A DNA stretch of 64,000 bases from Flavobacterium aquariorum (GTDB lineage: Bacteria; Bacteroidota; Bacteroidia; Flavobacteriales; Flavobacteriaceae): assembly GCF_003254745.1 (NCBI RefSeq), contig NZ_QKXH01000002.1, forward strand, positions 496,001 to 560,000. Reading direction: 5' to 3'. This document shows, one piece after another, positions 36,409-46,100 of this stretch. The position numbers and the translations under genes were made by a program. Positions within the stretch are counted from its first letter, which is position 1. Each line of letters begins with the position of its first letter. The notes beneath the pieces are model-generated. The model was not told the DNA's origin and ran no database searches. It saw nothing but the letters and a program-made list of their open reading frames with translations.

Positions 36409-37950
36409 CTATAAAGGAATATTCCCGTGTTTTCTATTAGGAGTAACACTTACTTTATTCTCCAGCATACTAAACGCTTTTATCAATTTGCGTCTTGTAT
36501 CTTGCGGCAGGATGACCTCATCTACAAACCCACGTTGGGCTGCGGTATATGGATTCGCAAATAACTCGGCATATTCAGCTTCTTTTTCTAAGAGTTTGGC
36601 TTCATGATCTTCGGCATCATTGATTTCTTTTTTGAAGATAATTTCCGAGGCTCCTTTGGCTCCCATTACGGCAACCTCAGCAGTGGGCCATGCAAAATTC
36701 ATATCGGCCCCAATGTGTTTGGAATTCATCACATCATAGGCACCTCCATATGCTTTACGAGTGATTACAGTTATTCTCGGTACCGTTGCTTCACTCAAAG
36801 CATACAACAGTTTTGCTCCGTGAACGATGATTCCGTTCCATTCTTGATCCGTTCCCGGCAAAAAGCCCGGTACATCAACCAATACCAATAATGGAATATT
36901 AAACGCATCACAAAAACGTGTAAATCTAGCTGCTTTTTTAGAACTGTTCACATCCAAACAACCTGCCAAAAACATTGGTTGGTTGGCTACAATTCCGATG
37001 CTTCGACCTCCCAATCGGGCAAAACCCACAAGGATGTTTTCGGCATAATTCTTATGAATTTCAAAAAACGAACCTTCATCTATAATCCCTCCAATAACAC
37101 TGTGCATATCGTACGGCTTATTCGGATTATCCGGAATAATACTGGCTAATTGCTCGCGTATTTCGTCCTTAAGTTCGTACGGCAAATTACAGGCTTTCTC
37201 TTTATTGTTTTGGGGCAAATAACTCAACAATCGTTTAAGATCTTCCAGACAAACTACATCATTCGTCGAGGTACAATGTGCCACACCCGACTTAGTCGAA
37301 TGCGTACTCGCCCCTCCCAACTCTTCTGAAGTCACGGATTCATTCGTCACGGTTTTCACCACATTCGGTCCAGTAACAAACATGTAACTGGTGTCTTCTA
37401 CCATCATTGTAAAATCGGTCATGGCTGGAGAATACACAGCTCCACCGGCGCAAGGTCCCATAATGGCCGAGATTTGCGGAATCACACCACTGGCTTGCAC
37501 GTTTCTGAAGAAAATATCGGCATAACCGCCCAATGAACGAACACCTTCTTGAATACGTGCTCCTCCCGAATCGTTCAGCCCAATCATAGGCGCTCCCATT
37601 TTGACCGCCATATCCATGATTTTACAGATTTTCTCAGCATGTGTTTCGGAAAGCGAACCTCCAAAAACTGTAAAATCCTGAGCGAATATATAAACCAATC
37701 TGCCGTTGATGGTTCCGTATCCCGTGATCACTCCATCACCATAATACATTTCATTCTCCATCCCAAAATCGGTAGTTCGGTGGGTCACCAACATGCCAAT
37801 TTCTTCAAAAGAACCTTCATCCATCAAGTAATTGATACGCTCTCTTGCAGTCAGTTTTTTGTTCGAATGCTGTTTCGCAATACGTTTTGTTCCTCCACCC
37901 AAATGGGCTTCGGCAATTTTATCGTTTAGTGTTTTTATTTTGTCTTGCAT
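36409..37950 (-). CDS. acyl-CoA carboxylase carboxyltransferase subunit (propionyl-CoA carboxylase beta type)
   Basis: 513 residues, full length for PccB-type subunits. Crotonase-like N- and C-domains are visible: [96 protein letters not shown] and [14 protein letters not shown]. It transfers the carboxyl group from carboxybiotin to an acyl-CoA, most likely propionyl-CoA by family resemblance, to give methylmalonyl-CoA. The start follows the biotin carboxylase stop by three bases, so the two are coupled. Confidence 0.9.
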   Translation of the reverse strand: MQDKIKTLNDKIAEAHLGGGTKRIAKQHSNKKLTARERINYLMDEGSFEEIGMLVTHRTTDFGMENEMYYGDGVITGYGTINGRLVYIFAQDFTVFGGSLSETHAEKICKIMDMAVKMGAPMIGLNDSGGARIQEGVRSLGGYADIFFRNVQASGVIPQISAIMGPCAGGAVYSPAMTDFTMMVEDTSYMFVTGPNVVKTVTNESVTSEELGGASTHSTKSGVAHCTSTNDVVCLEDLKRLLSYLPQNNKEKACNLPYELKDEIREQLASIIPDNPNKPYDMHSVIGGIIDEGSFFEIHKNYAENILVGFARLGGRSIGIVANQPMFLAGCLDVNSSKKAARFTRFCDAFNIPLLVLVDVPGFLPGTDQEWNGIIVHGAKLLYALSEATVPRITVITRKAYGGAYDVMNSKHIGADMNFAWPTAEVAVMGAKGASEIIFKKEINDAEDHEAKLLEKEAEYAELFANPYTAAQRGFVDEVILPQDTRRKLIKAFSMLENKVSVTPNRKHGNIPL

Positions 37951-37953
37951 AAT

Positions 37954-39396
37954 TTACTGAATTGGTAAGCGTACGTTTTTTTGATCTTCAAAATACTGTT
38001 TCAATGCCACCAAAGCAGCAATTTCGGCTTCTTGTGCCATTTGGTTTTTCAATACATCGGCATTGTAATATTGCTTCACAAAATGCGTGTCGAATTTTCC
38101 AGAGCGAAACGCCTCGTGCTCAAAAACAAATTTCCCGAAAGGCAAAGTTGTATGAACGCCTTCCACCTGATAGTCTTCAATCGCTTTAATCATCAACTGA
38201 ATCGCTTCTTCACGAGTTTGTCCATAAGTGATTAATTTGGCCAGCATCGGGTCATAATAAATCGGAATGTCCATACCTTGCTCAAAACCGTTATCCACAC
38301 GAATTCCTTCGCCAACAGGTAATTGATACACATCCAAATGTCCAACGCTCGGCAAGAAATCATTTAGGGGATCTTCGGCATAGACACGCAATTCCAGCGC
38401 ATGACCTTTTATTTTCAAGTCTTCTTGTTTAATGGCTAATGCTTCTCCCCTTGCCACTCTAATTTGTAATTCAACCAAGTCTGTACCGGTAATCAATTCC
38501 GTAACCGGGTGTTCTACCTGCAAGCGGGTATTCATTTCAAGGAAGTAGAAATTATTGTTTTCGTCCAATAAAAATTCAACGGTTCCTGCTCCTAGGTAAT
38601 CACAGGACTTAGCAACCAGAACAGCTGCTTCTCCCATTTTCTTCCGCAATTCCGGAGTCAAAACAGCCGAAGGTGCTTCTTCAACCACTTTTTGATGACG
38701 ACGCTGAATACTGCATTCCCTTTCAAACAAATATAAAATGTTACCATGACTGTCTGCCATCACCTGAATTTCGATATGTCGCGGAGAAGCCACATATTTT
38801 TCGATAAAAACCGAACCATCACCAAATGCTGCTACCGCTTCGCTTATCGCACGATTCATTTGGGATTCAAAATCAGCTTCACTTTCCACAACACGCATTC
38901 CTTTTCCGCCACCACCAGCCGAAGCTTTAATCAAAATTGGAAAACCAATTGTTGTGGCGGCTTGTTTTGCTTTTTCGATATCGGTAATCGCTTCATCAAT
39001 ACCAGGAACCATCGGAATATTATATGCTTTTACAGCATCTTTGGCTGCGAGTTTACTTCCCATAATTTTGATGGCTTTCGACTTTGGACCAATAAAAATG
39101 ATATTGTTTTTTTCAACTTCCTCTGCAAAATCCGCATTTTCGCTCAAGAAACCATATCCCGGATGAATTGCATCTACATTCAAAGATTTCGCCACTTCAA
39201 TAATTTTGCTTCCCAACAAATAAGATTGATTTGATGGAGCTTCTCCAATCCAAACGGCTTCATCAGCAAATTTTACGTGCGGTGCATTTCTATCAACAGT
39301 AGAATATACTGCCACGGTTTTAATGCCCATTTTTTGTGCGGTTTTCATCACCCTAATGGCGATTTCTCCTCTATTCGCAACTAATATTTTCTTCAT
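37954..39396 (-). CDS. accC: biotin carboxylase subunit of acyl-CoA carboxylase
   Basis: 480 residues, ATP-grasp enzyme of the AccC/PccA N-terminal type. Motifs: KKILVANRGEIAIRVMKTA, HPGYGFLSEN, IKASAGGGGKGMRVV (ATP loop), RDCSxQRRxQK-like ECSIQRRHQKVVEEAPS, FLEMNTRLQVEHPVTE. It carboxylates the biotin on the carrier protein encoded upstream. About 200 bases, filled by a 14-bp tandem repeat, separate it from that gene. Membership of a propionyl- or general acyl-CoA carboxylase, not the acetyl-CoA carboxylase of fatty-acid synthesis, is inferred from the PccB-type partner. The symbol denotes the subunit family. Confidence 0.9.
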   Translation of the reverse strand: MKKILVANRGEIAIRVMKTAQKMGIKTVAVYSTVDRNAPHVKFADEAVWIGEAPSNQSYLLGSKIIEVAKSLNVDAIHPGYGFLSENADFAEEVEKNNIIFIGPKSKAIKIMGSKLAAKDAVKAYNIPMVPGIDEAITDIEKAKQAATTIGFPILIKASAGGGGKGMRVVESEADFESQMNRAISEAVAAFGDGSVFIEKYVASPRHIEIQVMADSHGNILYLFERECSIQRRHQKVVEEAPSAVLTPELRKKMGEAAVLVAKSCDYLGAGTVEFLLDENNNFYFLEMNTRLQVEHPVTELITGTDLVELQIRVARGEALAIKQEDLKIKGHALELRVYAEDPLNDFLPSVGHLDVYQLPVGEGIRVDNGFEQGMDIPIYYDPMLAKLITYGQTREEAIQLMIKAIEDYQVEGVHTTLPFGKFVFEHEAFRSGKFDTHFVKQYYNADVLKNQMAQEAEIAALVALKQYFEDQKNVRLPIQ

Positions 39397-39462
39397 ACTT
39401 TAATAGATTAAAAGAAGCAAGACCGCTTCACTGCAAGAATCAAGACAAAATACTTCTATCTC

Positions 39463-39588
39463 TCTTGTTTCTTTCTTCTTGTCTCTTTCTTCTTGATTCT
39501 TTCTTCTTGATTCTTTCTTCTTGATTCTTTCTTCTTGATTCTTTCTTCTTGATTCTTTCTTCTTGATTCTTTCTTCTTGATTCTTACT
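39463..39588. repeat. 14-bp tandem repeat, nine units, inside the carboxylase operon
   Basis: Unit TCTTGATTCTTTCT; the first two units are diverged (TCTTGTTTCTTTCT, TCTTGTCTCTTTCT), the next six are identical and the ninth is cut short. On the mRNA strand it is purine-rich (AGAAAGAATCAAGA). It fills the spacer between the carrier-protein stop and the accC-type start. Confidence 0.95.
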
Positions 39589-39596
39589 TGTCCTCC

Positions 39597-40082
39597 TTAT
39601 TCAAACTCAATTAATAACTGCCCTTTATCTACCGCATCTCCCGTACTCACCGAAATGGATTTAATCACACCATCACGAGGCGAAAGAAAACTATTCTCCA
39701 TTTTCATAGCGCCCAAAATGATTAGATTATCATTCTCTTTCACGGCTTGTCCGACAACAACGCTAATTTCCAAAATTAATCCCGGCATAGGCGCTTTGAT
39801 TGCGTTAACTTGTTTGGTCAATCCAACTTCAAACCCCATTTCCTTAATCAGAATATCTAGTGGATTTGAAATTGCAACAGTATAATTTGTATTGTTTACC
39901 TTAACCGTATAGCTTTTATGATTGAAATCCGAAGTGATGATTTCCGCTTTATAAGGTAAGTTTTGATGCAGTACATGAAATTCATTTACTCCCGTAGGTA
40001 TTGCATCCAGTTGAGAAATACTTTCCTTTTCAAAATCAAAATGGAAAGCATCGTTTACAGTTACTTTGTAATTATCACTCAT
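39597..40082 (-). CDS. biotin carboxyl carrier protein of acyl-CoA carboxylase
   Basis: 161 residues from the ATG at 40082 (MSDNYKVTVNDAFHFDF); an upstream ATG at 40175 would add a hydrophobic leader unlike the family and lying near a repeat, so it was not used. C-terminal biotinyl domain: IKAPMPGLILEISVVVGQAV, GAMKMENSF with the biotinylated Lys in the invariant MKM, and KSISVSTGDAVDKGQLLIE. The N-terminal half (EFHVLHQNLPYKAEIITSD) resembles the BT-type linker of free-standing carrier subunits. It should carry CO2 between the biotin carboxylase and carboxyltransferase genes downstream. Confidence 0.9.
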   Translation of the reverse strand: MSDNYKVTVNDAFHFDFEKESISQLDAIPTGVNEFHVLHQNLPYKAEIITSDFNHKSYTVKVNNTNYTVAISNPLDILIKEMGFEVGLTKQVNAIKAPMPGLILEISVVVGQAVKENDNLIILGAMKMENSFLSPRDGVIKSISVSTGDAVDKGQLLIEFE

Positions 40083-40178
40083 TCTTGGTCTTTTTAGGGG
40101 AGTAAAAGTATGAAAAGAAAACGTTTTCGTAAACAAAAAAACAAATTCTAGACAAAATCGTCCGAAGAGCAACAATTA

Positions 40179-40294
40179 GGGCGTGCCTCCAGTAGAAAAT
40201 GGGCCTACTTCACTTTGCGCATATACGGCCCATTCTCTACTGGAGTCGGGCTATCCGCGTTACTTCGGTAACTTGCTATTATCCCTCACGCAAA
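40179..40294 (+). repeat. dispersed hairpin repeat family B, copy 3
   Basis: GGGCGTG, a long imperfect hairpin (CTCCAGTAGA...TCTACTGGAG with inner ATGGGCC/GGCCCAT), GTCGGGCTATCCGC, a second hairpin GTTAC-ttcg-GTAAC and the end TATCCCTCACGCAAA. Ends GCGTG/CACGC pair as in the other copies. Confidence 0.85.
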
Positions 40295-40454
40295 CCCGCT
40301 GAACAAGATATTAAGTGGTAAAATCATCATTTATTAGGATTTATGTAGTCGGTATAGTTTTACCACAATCTTATTGCAATCTAACCACGATATTGTCATA
40401 CCGACGGAAGAGGTATCTCCACAATACACTTGGCAATTTATAAATAGTGCATTC

Positions 40455-40685
40455 CCATTTACGGTTCTTGCAATACCATTTATAGTTCTTGCAATACCAT
40501 TTATGGTTCTTGCGATACCATTTATGATTCTTGCGATACCATTTATAGTTCTTGCGATACCATTTACGGTTCTTGCAATACCATTTATAGTTCTTGCGAT
40601 ACCATTTACGGTTCTTGCAATACAATTTATAGTTCTTGCAATACAATTTATAGTTTTTGCAATACCATTTGCGGTTATACCAACC
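40455..40685. repeat. 21-bp minisatellite, ten full units plus a partial one
   Basis: Unit CCATTTATAGTTCTTGCAAT(A) with point variants (TATAG/TACGG/TATGG/TATGA; GCAATA/GCGATA; CCATTT/CAATTT). Units 9 and 10 share CAATTT, which suggests recent local duplication. Both strands are open through the array (7-residue periods), but with no start context, domain or signal supporting a protein. Confidence 0.95.
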
Positions 40686-40743
40686 TGATTTACAAATCTA
40701 GCTTCCGCGGTAGGAAAAGTTCAATGATTCCTGCAAAAAAAAT

Positions 40744-42945
40744 TTACAATACCAACAGCCCGAATTCCCTTAAGGCATTAACAGGTTTTGAATACCAAAA
40801 CAACTCAAAATCTTCTAGCTGCTGTTCAAAATCAGTTTTTACTTCCTGGAAAGAATAAGTTTTTGCATTCGAAACTGAGATTTTCTGAAGCATTTCGATA
40901 AGCCATTCCCCTTCAGCTTTATTGGTCTGAATAGTGAAGCTTTCTTTTTTGTCGTGAAAAGTCAAAGCCATCATTTCCCAACTATTTCCTTTTTTGGATT
41001 TGGTAAATGTTTCAATTGATGGTTTTCCACCCAGCCAAACAATTTTGGCGGTAGGTTTGGTATTAAAATTGGTTTCTTCCTGCAAGGCATCAAAAATAAA
41101 ATCAGCACCTATTTTTGTCTTCGGAATTTTGAAATCAAACCAATCTTGCAACTCATAGTCAAAACAGATTCCGTGCATAAAGTTGAACAGCGATTTCTTT
41201 AGTCCAAAACTAAATTTATCGTGATCGATTCCTGTTGAATCAACAAAATTAATATCATTATTAGCAAATGTCCCTATGGCTTCCGTTTCTTTAACGGCAC
41301 CAAATTGTTCTGGAAACATTCCCACCGGACTGTGTGCCGTCATAGCAAATTGATGCCAAAATCCCGATTGTAACACTCCCGCTTCAAACAATTGGCGCAC
41401 CATTTCGAGGCTATCCACTGTTTCTTGTATTGTTTGTGTTGGGTAACCGTACATCAAATAGGCGTGTACCATAATGCCCGCTTCGGTAAAATTCCGAGTA
41501 ACTTTGGCCACTTGCTCTACCGTTACGCCTTTGTCAATCAGTTTCAATAATCGGTCCGAAGCTACTTCAAGCCCCCCAGAAACAGCAATACACCCAGAAG
41601 CTTTGAGTAACAGACACAAATCTTGGGTAAAACTCTTTTCGAATCGAATGTTCGTCCACCACGTGACTGCTAGTTTTCGACGAAGGATTTCGAGTGCCAA
41701 AGCTCTCATCAAAGCAGGAGGTGCAGCTTCATCTACATAATGAAAACCGTTTTCTCCAGTTTGAGCAATCATTTCTTCCATTCGGTCGCATAACAAACTC
41801 GCCGCAACGGGTTCGTAAACCTTGATGTAATCTAGAGAAATATCGCAAAACGTACATTTCCCCCAGTAACAACCGTGTGCCATCGTGAGTTTATTCCAGC
41901 GTCCGTCGCTCCACAATCTATGCATCGGATTCACAATTTCGATAACCGAAATGTATTTATCCAAGAGCAAATCCGAATAATCGGGTGTTCCCACTTGGGA
42001 TTGTTTATAATCCGGCTTAGCGGAATTATTTTTATAAACCACTTTTCCTTCTTCAAGAAGAAATGTTCGTTTAAAAAATCTTGATTCTTGGTTCTTGGCT
42101 TCTGACTCTTCTAAATTAGAAATCAATTCCTCAATTGGCGTTTCACCATCATCCAAAGTGATATAATCAAAAAACTCAAAAACTCGAGCATCCGAAAGTG
42201 AACGCAATTCGGTATTCGGGAAACCGCCACCCATCGAAATCTTGATATTCGGATAGTGCTCTTTTACCCATTGTGCAGATCGAAAAGCGGAGTATAAATT
42301 TCCAGGAAATGGAACCGAAATCAAGAATAATGTCGGCTGAATCGTTTCTATTCTTTCTTTTAATATAGAAAGCAGAATGTTGTCAATATAAGTTGGCTCT
42401 TGTTGGAGAGCTTCATACAATTCATCAAAAGAATTGGCGCTTCTTCCCAATCTTTCCGCATAACGACTGAACCCAAAGTTTTCATCGACACATTCCACTA
42501 TAAAATCTGAAATATCCTCAAGATACAAAGTTGCCAAATGTTTCGCCTTATCCTGTGTCCCCATCGTTCCAAAAGCCCAATCGAGTTCTTCCAATTGTGC
42601 AAATCGAGAAGCTTCCGGCAAGAAATCTTCCTGACAAATCTGGAGTGCCAACGTTGGATTTTTCCCCTGCAAAAATGCAATAACCGAATCTATGGTTTTA
42701 ATGTATTCGTCCTGTAAAGCTAGAATTCGTTTGCAGTTGTCCGTTGTTGGTTGTTGGCTATTGGATTGAAATAAACTCTTCAGTCCTTCTTTCGAAAACA
42801 ATTCCAAAATCACCTCAATCCCTAAATCCGCCTGAACCGATTCAATATTTTTAGTATTCAGAAACCCTTTGATATAAGCAGTCGCTGGATAAGGTGTATT
42901 CAGTTGAGTAAACGGGGGCGTGATAAGGAAAAGTTTGGTTTTCAA
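40744..42945 (-). CDS. B12-binding-domain radical SAM protein with CX4CX2C cluster motif
   Basis: 733 residues; the start must be TTG at 42945 because TAA lies three codons upstream. N-terminal Rossmann-like cobalamin-binding-type part (FLITPPFTQLNTPYPATAYI; IKISMGGGFPNTE) is followed by the radical SAM barrel with HGCYWGKCTFCDI, Cys359-Cys364-Cys367, that is CX4CX2C in place of CX3CX2C. SGGLEVASDRLLKLIDKGV and MYGYPTQTIQET are SAM-barrel motifs. The C-terminal ~200 residues are not recognised. The reaction is unknown; no biosynthetic partner lies nearby. A predicted membrane segment is lacking. Confidence 0.85.
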   Translation of the reverse strand: MKTKLFLITPPFTQLNTPYPATAYIKGFLNTKNIESVQADLGIEVILELFSKEGLKSLFQSNSQQPTTDNCKRILALQDEYIKTIDSVIAFLQGKNPTLALQICQEDFLPEASRFAQLEELDWAFGTMGTQDKAKHLATLYLEDISDFIVECVDENFGFSRYAERLGRSANSFDELYEALQQEPTYIDNILLSILKERIETIQPTLFLISVPFPGNLYSAFRSAQWVKEHYPNIKISMGGGFPNTELRSLSDARVFEFFDYITLDDGETPIEELISNLEESEAKNQESRFFKRTFLLEEGKVVYKNNSAKPDYKQSQVGTPDYSDLLLDKYISVIEIVNPMHRLWSDGRWNKLTMAHGCYWGKCTFCDISLDYIKVYEPVAASLLCDRMEEMIAQTGENGFHYVDEAAPPALMRALALEILRRKLAVTWWTNIRFEKSFTQDLCLLLKASGCIAVSGGLEVASDRLLKLIDKGVTVEQVAKVTRNFTEAGIMVHAYLMYGYPTQTIQETVDSLEMVRQLFEAGVLQSGFWHQFAMTAHSPVGMFPEQFGAVKETEAIGTFANNDINFVDSTGIDHDKFSFGLKKSLFNFMHGICFDYELQDWFDFKIPKTKIGADFIFDALQEETNFNTKPTAKIVWLGGKPSIETFTKSKKGNSWEMMALTFHDKKESFTIQTNKAEGEWLIEMLQKISVSNAKTYSFQEVKTDFEQQLEDFELFWYSKPVNALREFGLLVL

Positions 42946-43104
42946 GGGATATTATTTTATGCAAAAATAAGGGATATTTTTAGTTTCTCTCCATAAAAGC
43001 GAATTGTAACTTTTCTGTTTTTTAATTTATACAGAAATAAAAATAGAATTAGATACTTTGTAAAGATTTAAATACATTTACAAAATCATTAAAAACCGCC
43101 TCTA

Positions 43105-46100
43105 GTGAACTTAAAATTACTCTTGTTTATAGCATTAATTACCATTTCTTCATTTGCCCAAAATAAAAATAAAACTATTGGTTTTAAAGAGAATAAAGGT
43201 CAGATTATTGACCAAAAAGGTAAACCCAACAATGCGGTAAAATATCTGTTGAACTCTGGCGGATTAAATGTTCAGTTGAAAAAAAATGGTTTTTCGTATG
43301 ATGTTTATGAAGCAAAAAAACATCCTATCAATCATTCTCACGACGAAAAGAAAAAACCTTTACCATTTCCTTCAAAAGACAATGATAAACTTCCCGATTA
43401 TACTTTAGAATACCAATTTCACAGAATTGACATTGATTTTGTAAATTCAAATCCAAAGGTAGAATTGATTACCGAAGAAAAATCTTTGGACTATGACAAT
43501 TACTATAATATCCCCAACAAACCTAAAGGAGTTTTGATGGTGCATCAATACAAACAAATAACCTATAAAAACATTTATCCCCACATTGATGTGGTTTTCT
43601 CTGTTCCAAAAGACACATTAAAAACCGTAGAATACAATTTTGTGGTTCATCCAAAAGGAAAGATATCGGATATTCAATTAAAATTTAGTGGAGCCCAAAC
43701 AGAATTGAAGGACAATAAAATCCGAATGACTGTTCGTTTTGGCGAAATGGAGGAAACCCTTCCAGCCAGTTGGACAGAAGATGGTCAAAGTAAAAAAGAT
43801 ATTGCTGTTGGTTATACTAAAATTAAGAAGAATGTTTATGGATTTGCGAGTTCGGGAAATGTTTCTGAGAAAACTTTAATTATTGATCCAGTTCCAACAA
43901 GACTTTGGGGAACTTTTTATGGAGATCACACTGGTTCAGCCCAAGTACTAAGTACTTCAAGTATCAGCACAGACTCTTTTGGAAATGCATATGTGGCTGG
44001 AAGTACAAATGCTCAAAATTCATCATATGCCACAACAGGGGCGCATCAAACGACACAATCTTCCTCATATTTAAATGGCATTATTGAAAAATTCAGTCCA
44101 AATGGAAATCGTTTATGGGGAACTTATTATGGCGGTCAAAATTATTGTGGTATATCTGATATAAAAATAGATTTTCAGGACAATGTGATTGTAACGGGTA
44201 CAACTCAAGATCCAACTGACATAAGTACAGTAGGATCATACAAGCAAACTTTAGGAGGTTATCAAGACGCTTTTTTGGCAAAATTTAATAGCTCTGGCGT
44301 TAGGTTATGGGCAACTTATTTTGGTGGCGAAGATCAGGATTTGGGTTTTGCAGTTGATGTAGACATTAGTAACAACATTTACTTGATTGGCCAGACTGCT
44401 AGTACAACAGGAATTGCAATAAACAGCAAATTCCAAACACACCTAAATCTAGACCCAAATTTTTCTAATTCTGTCGATGGATTTCTAACTAAATTTGGAT
44501 CTACAGGTAATTTAATTTGGAGTACTTATGTCGGAGGGGAAACTAGTGATATACTTAATGATATAGCAGTAAAAAATAATTTCTTGGTTATTGGCGGCAC
44601 AACATATAGTTTCAACAATATTTCTACCCCAGGAGTTTTTCAGGAATTACATGACCCAATTACTCATCCCGATGGAGTTGTATACAAATTTTCACTAGAT
44701 GGAGAAAGAACATGGGCAACCTATTACGGAGGTGAGCAAATTGAAGATATATATGCAATTGAAATTGATGATGAAGACAACATTTATATAGGTGGTGAAA
44801 CTGCGAGTAATAATAATATAACTACGCCTGACAGCTTTGAAAGTAGTAATCCTTTTTCATACAAAGGTTTTTTGGCCAAATTAAATACCAATGGAAAAAG
44901 AATCTGGGGTACTTATATCGGACAAGCCCATATTTATTCTATTGTTTTTAGAAACAATTCAATATATCTTGGTGCTACAAATTTTGGGTTTTCTTATGCA
45001 AAATTAACAACTCCATGTTCCTATAGATCAAACAAACATTTTGAAAGATATATTGCTAAGTTTTCCAAAGACGCAGATTTTATTTGGGGAACAGATATTG
45101 GAGGAGATTCTATGGATAGTCCAACAAAAATAGCATTAGACCAAAACAATAACATATTTGCAAGTAGTATATCAAGTGAAAATAACGGTATTGCGGATGC
45201 GAGTTCATATCAATCAAACGTTCTTGGATTTCATAATTATTTTCTAATGAAATTTGAAGAATCGGTTATGCTTGGCATACCTAAGATAGAAAGCAACTCT
45301 CCAGTCTGTATTGGCAAAACATTAGAACTAAAAGCATCAGGAGGAACCAATCATTTATGGACCGGTCCAAACGGATTTACATCAACAGATCAAAATCCAA
45401 CAATTTCAAATACAACAACAGCCAATAGTGGAGAATATAGCTGCTTAATTACTGGAACTGGTGGTTGTGATGATACAAAAAAAATTGATGTAATTATTGG
45501 AGACATAGAAGCACCTGTACCTCATATATCCAATCTTCAAACCATAACAGGAGATTGTCACTCCTTAATAACAACAATCCCAACCGCCACAGACGCTTGT
45601 GCAGGATCAATTACAGCTACTACCTCAAACCCGCTTTCTTATAGTTTGCCAGGAACTTACACTGTAATTTGGGATTATAATGATGGGAATGGAAATATCT
45701 CGCATCAGAACCAAACTGTTACCATTAGCAATCAGCCATTTCCAACAGCTACTTCCCCCCAACCTTTCTGCATTCAACAAAATGCAACTATAAATGATAT
45801 TGCCATAACAGGCCAAAACGTAAAATGGTATGATGTAATAACCTTTGGAAACCTTTTATTAAATACAACTCCTCTTCAAAACGGCTTCACTTATTATGCT
45901 TCGCAAACTATAAATGGATGTGAAAGCGAAAGAATTCCTGTTGTCGTTAACATTCAAAATACACTTCCTCCAACAGGAGTTGCAACCCAAAGCTTTTGCA
46001 CCAGTCAGAATCCTACTTTGAGTACTATTGTAGTTGTTGGATCATCCATAAAATGGTATGACAGCTCAACTCTTGGTAATCTATTGACAGATACGACACC

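Larger units (their letters stand above)
40083..40743. other. 661-base gene-free spacer made largely of repeats
   Basis: Contains family B copy 3 (40179-40294) and a 21-bp minisatellite (40455-40685). Apparent reading frames on both strands through the minisatellite are produced by its length being a multiple of three. Promoter of the carboxylase operon should lie in 40083-40178, but was not recognised. Confidence 0.75.

Noticed and set aside
36409..40082. Acetyl-CoA carboxylase of fatty-acid synthesis
   Set aside because: The carboxyltransferase is the single-chain PccB type, not split AccA/AccD, so a propionyl/acyl-CoA carboxylase fits better.
40083..40175. Longer start for the biotin carrier protein
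   Set aside because: The added hydrophobic stretch would mimic a signal peptide on a cytoplasmic enzyme; the ATG at 40082 is normal.
39463..40685. CRISPR-like array
   Set aside because: The 14-bp and 21-bp units are contiguous without unique spacers, and no cas gene is present.
40371..40688. Overlapping open frames on both strands encoding heptapeptide repeats
   Set aside because: They are a by-product of the 21-bp minisatellite; no signal, domain or start context supports them, and both strands cannot be equally coding.
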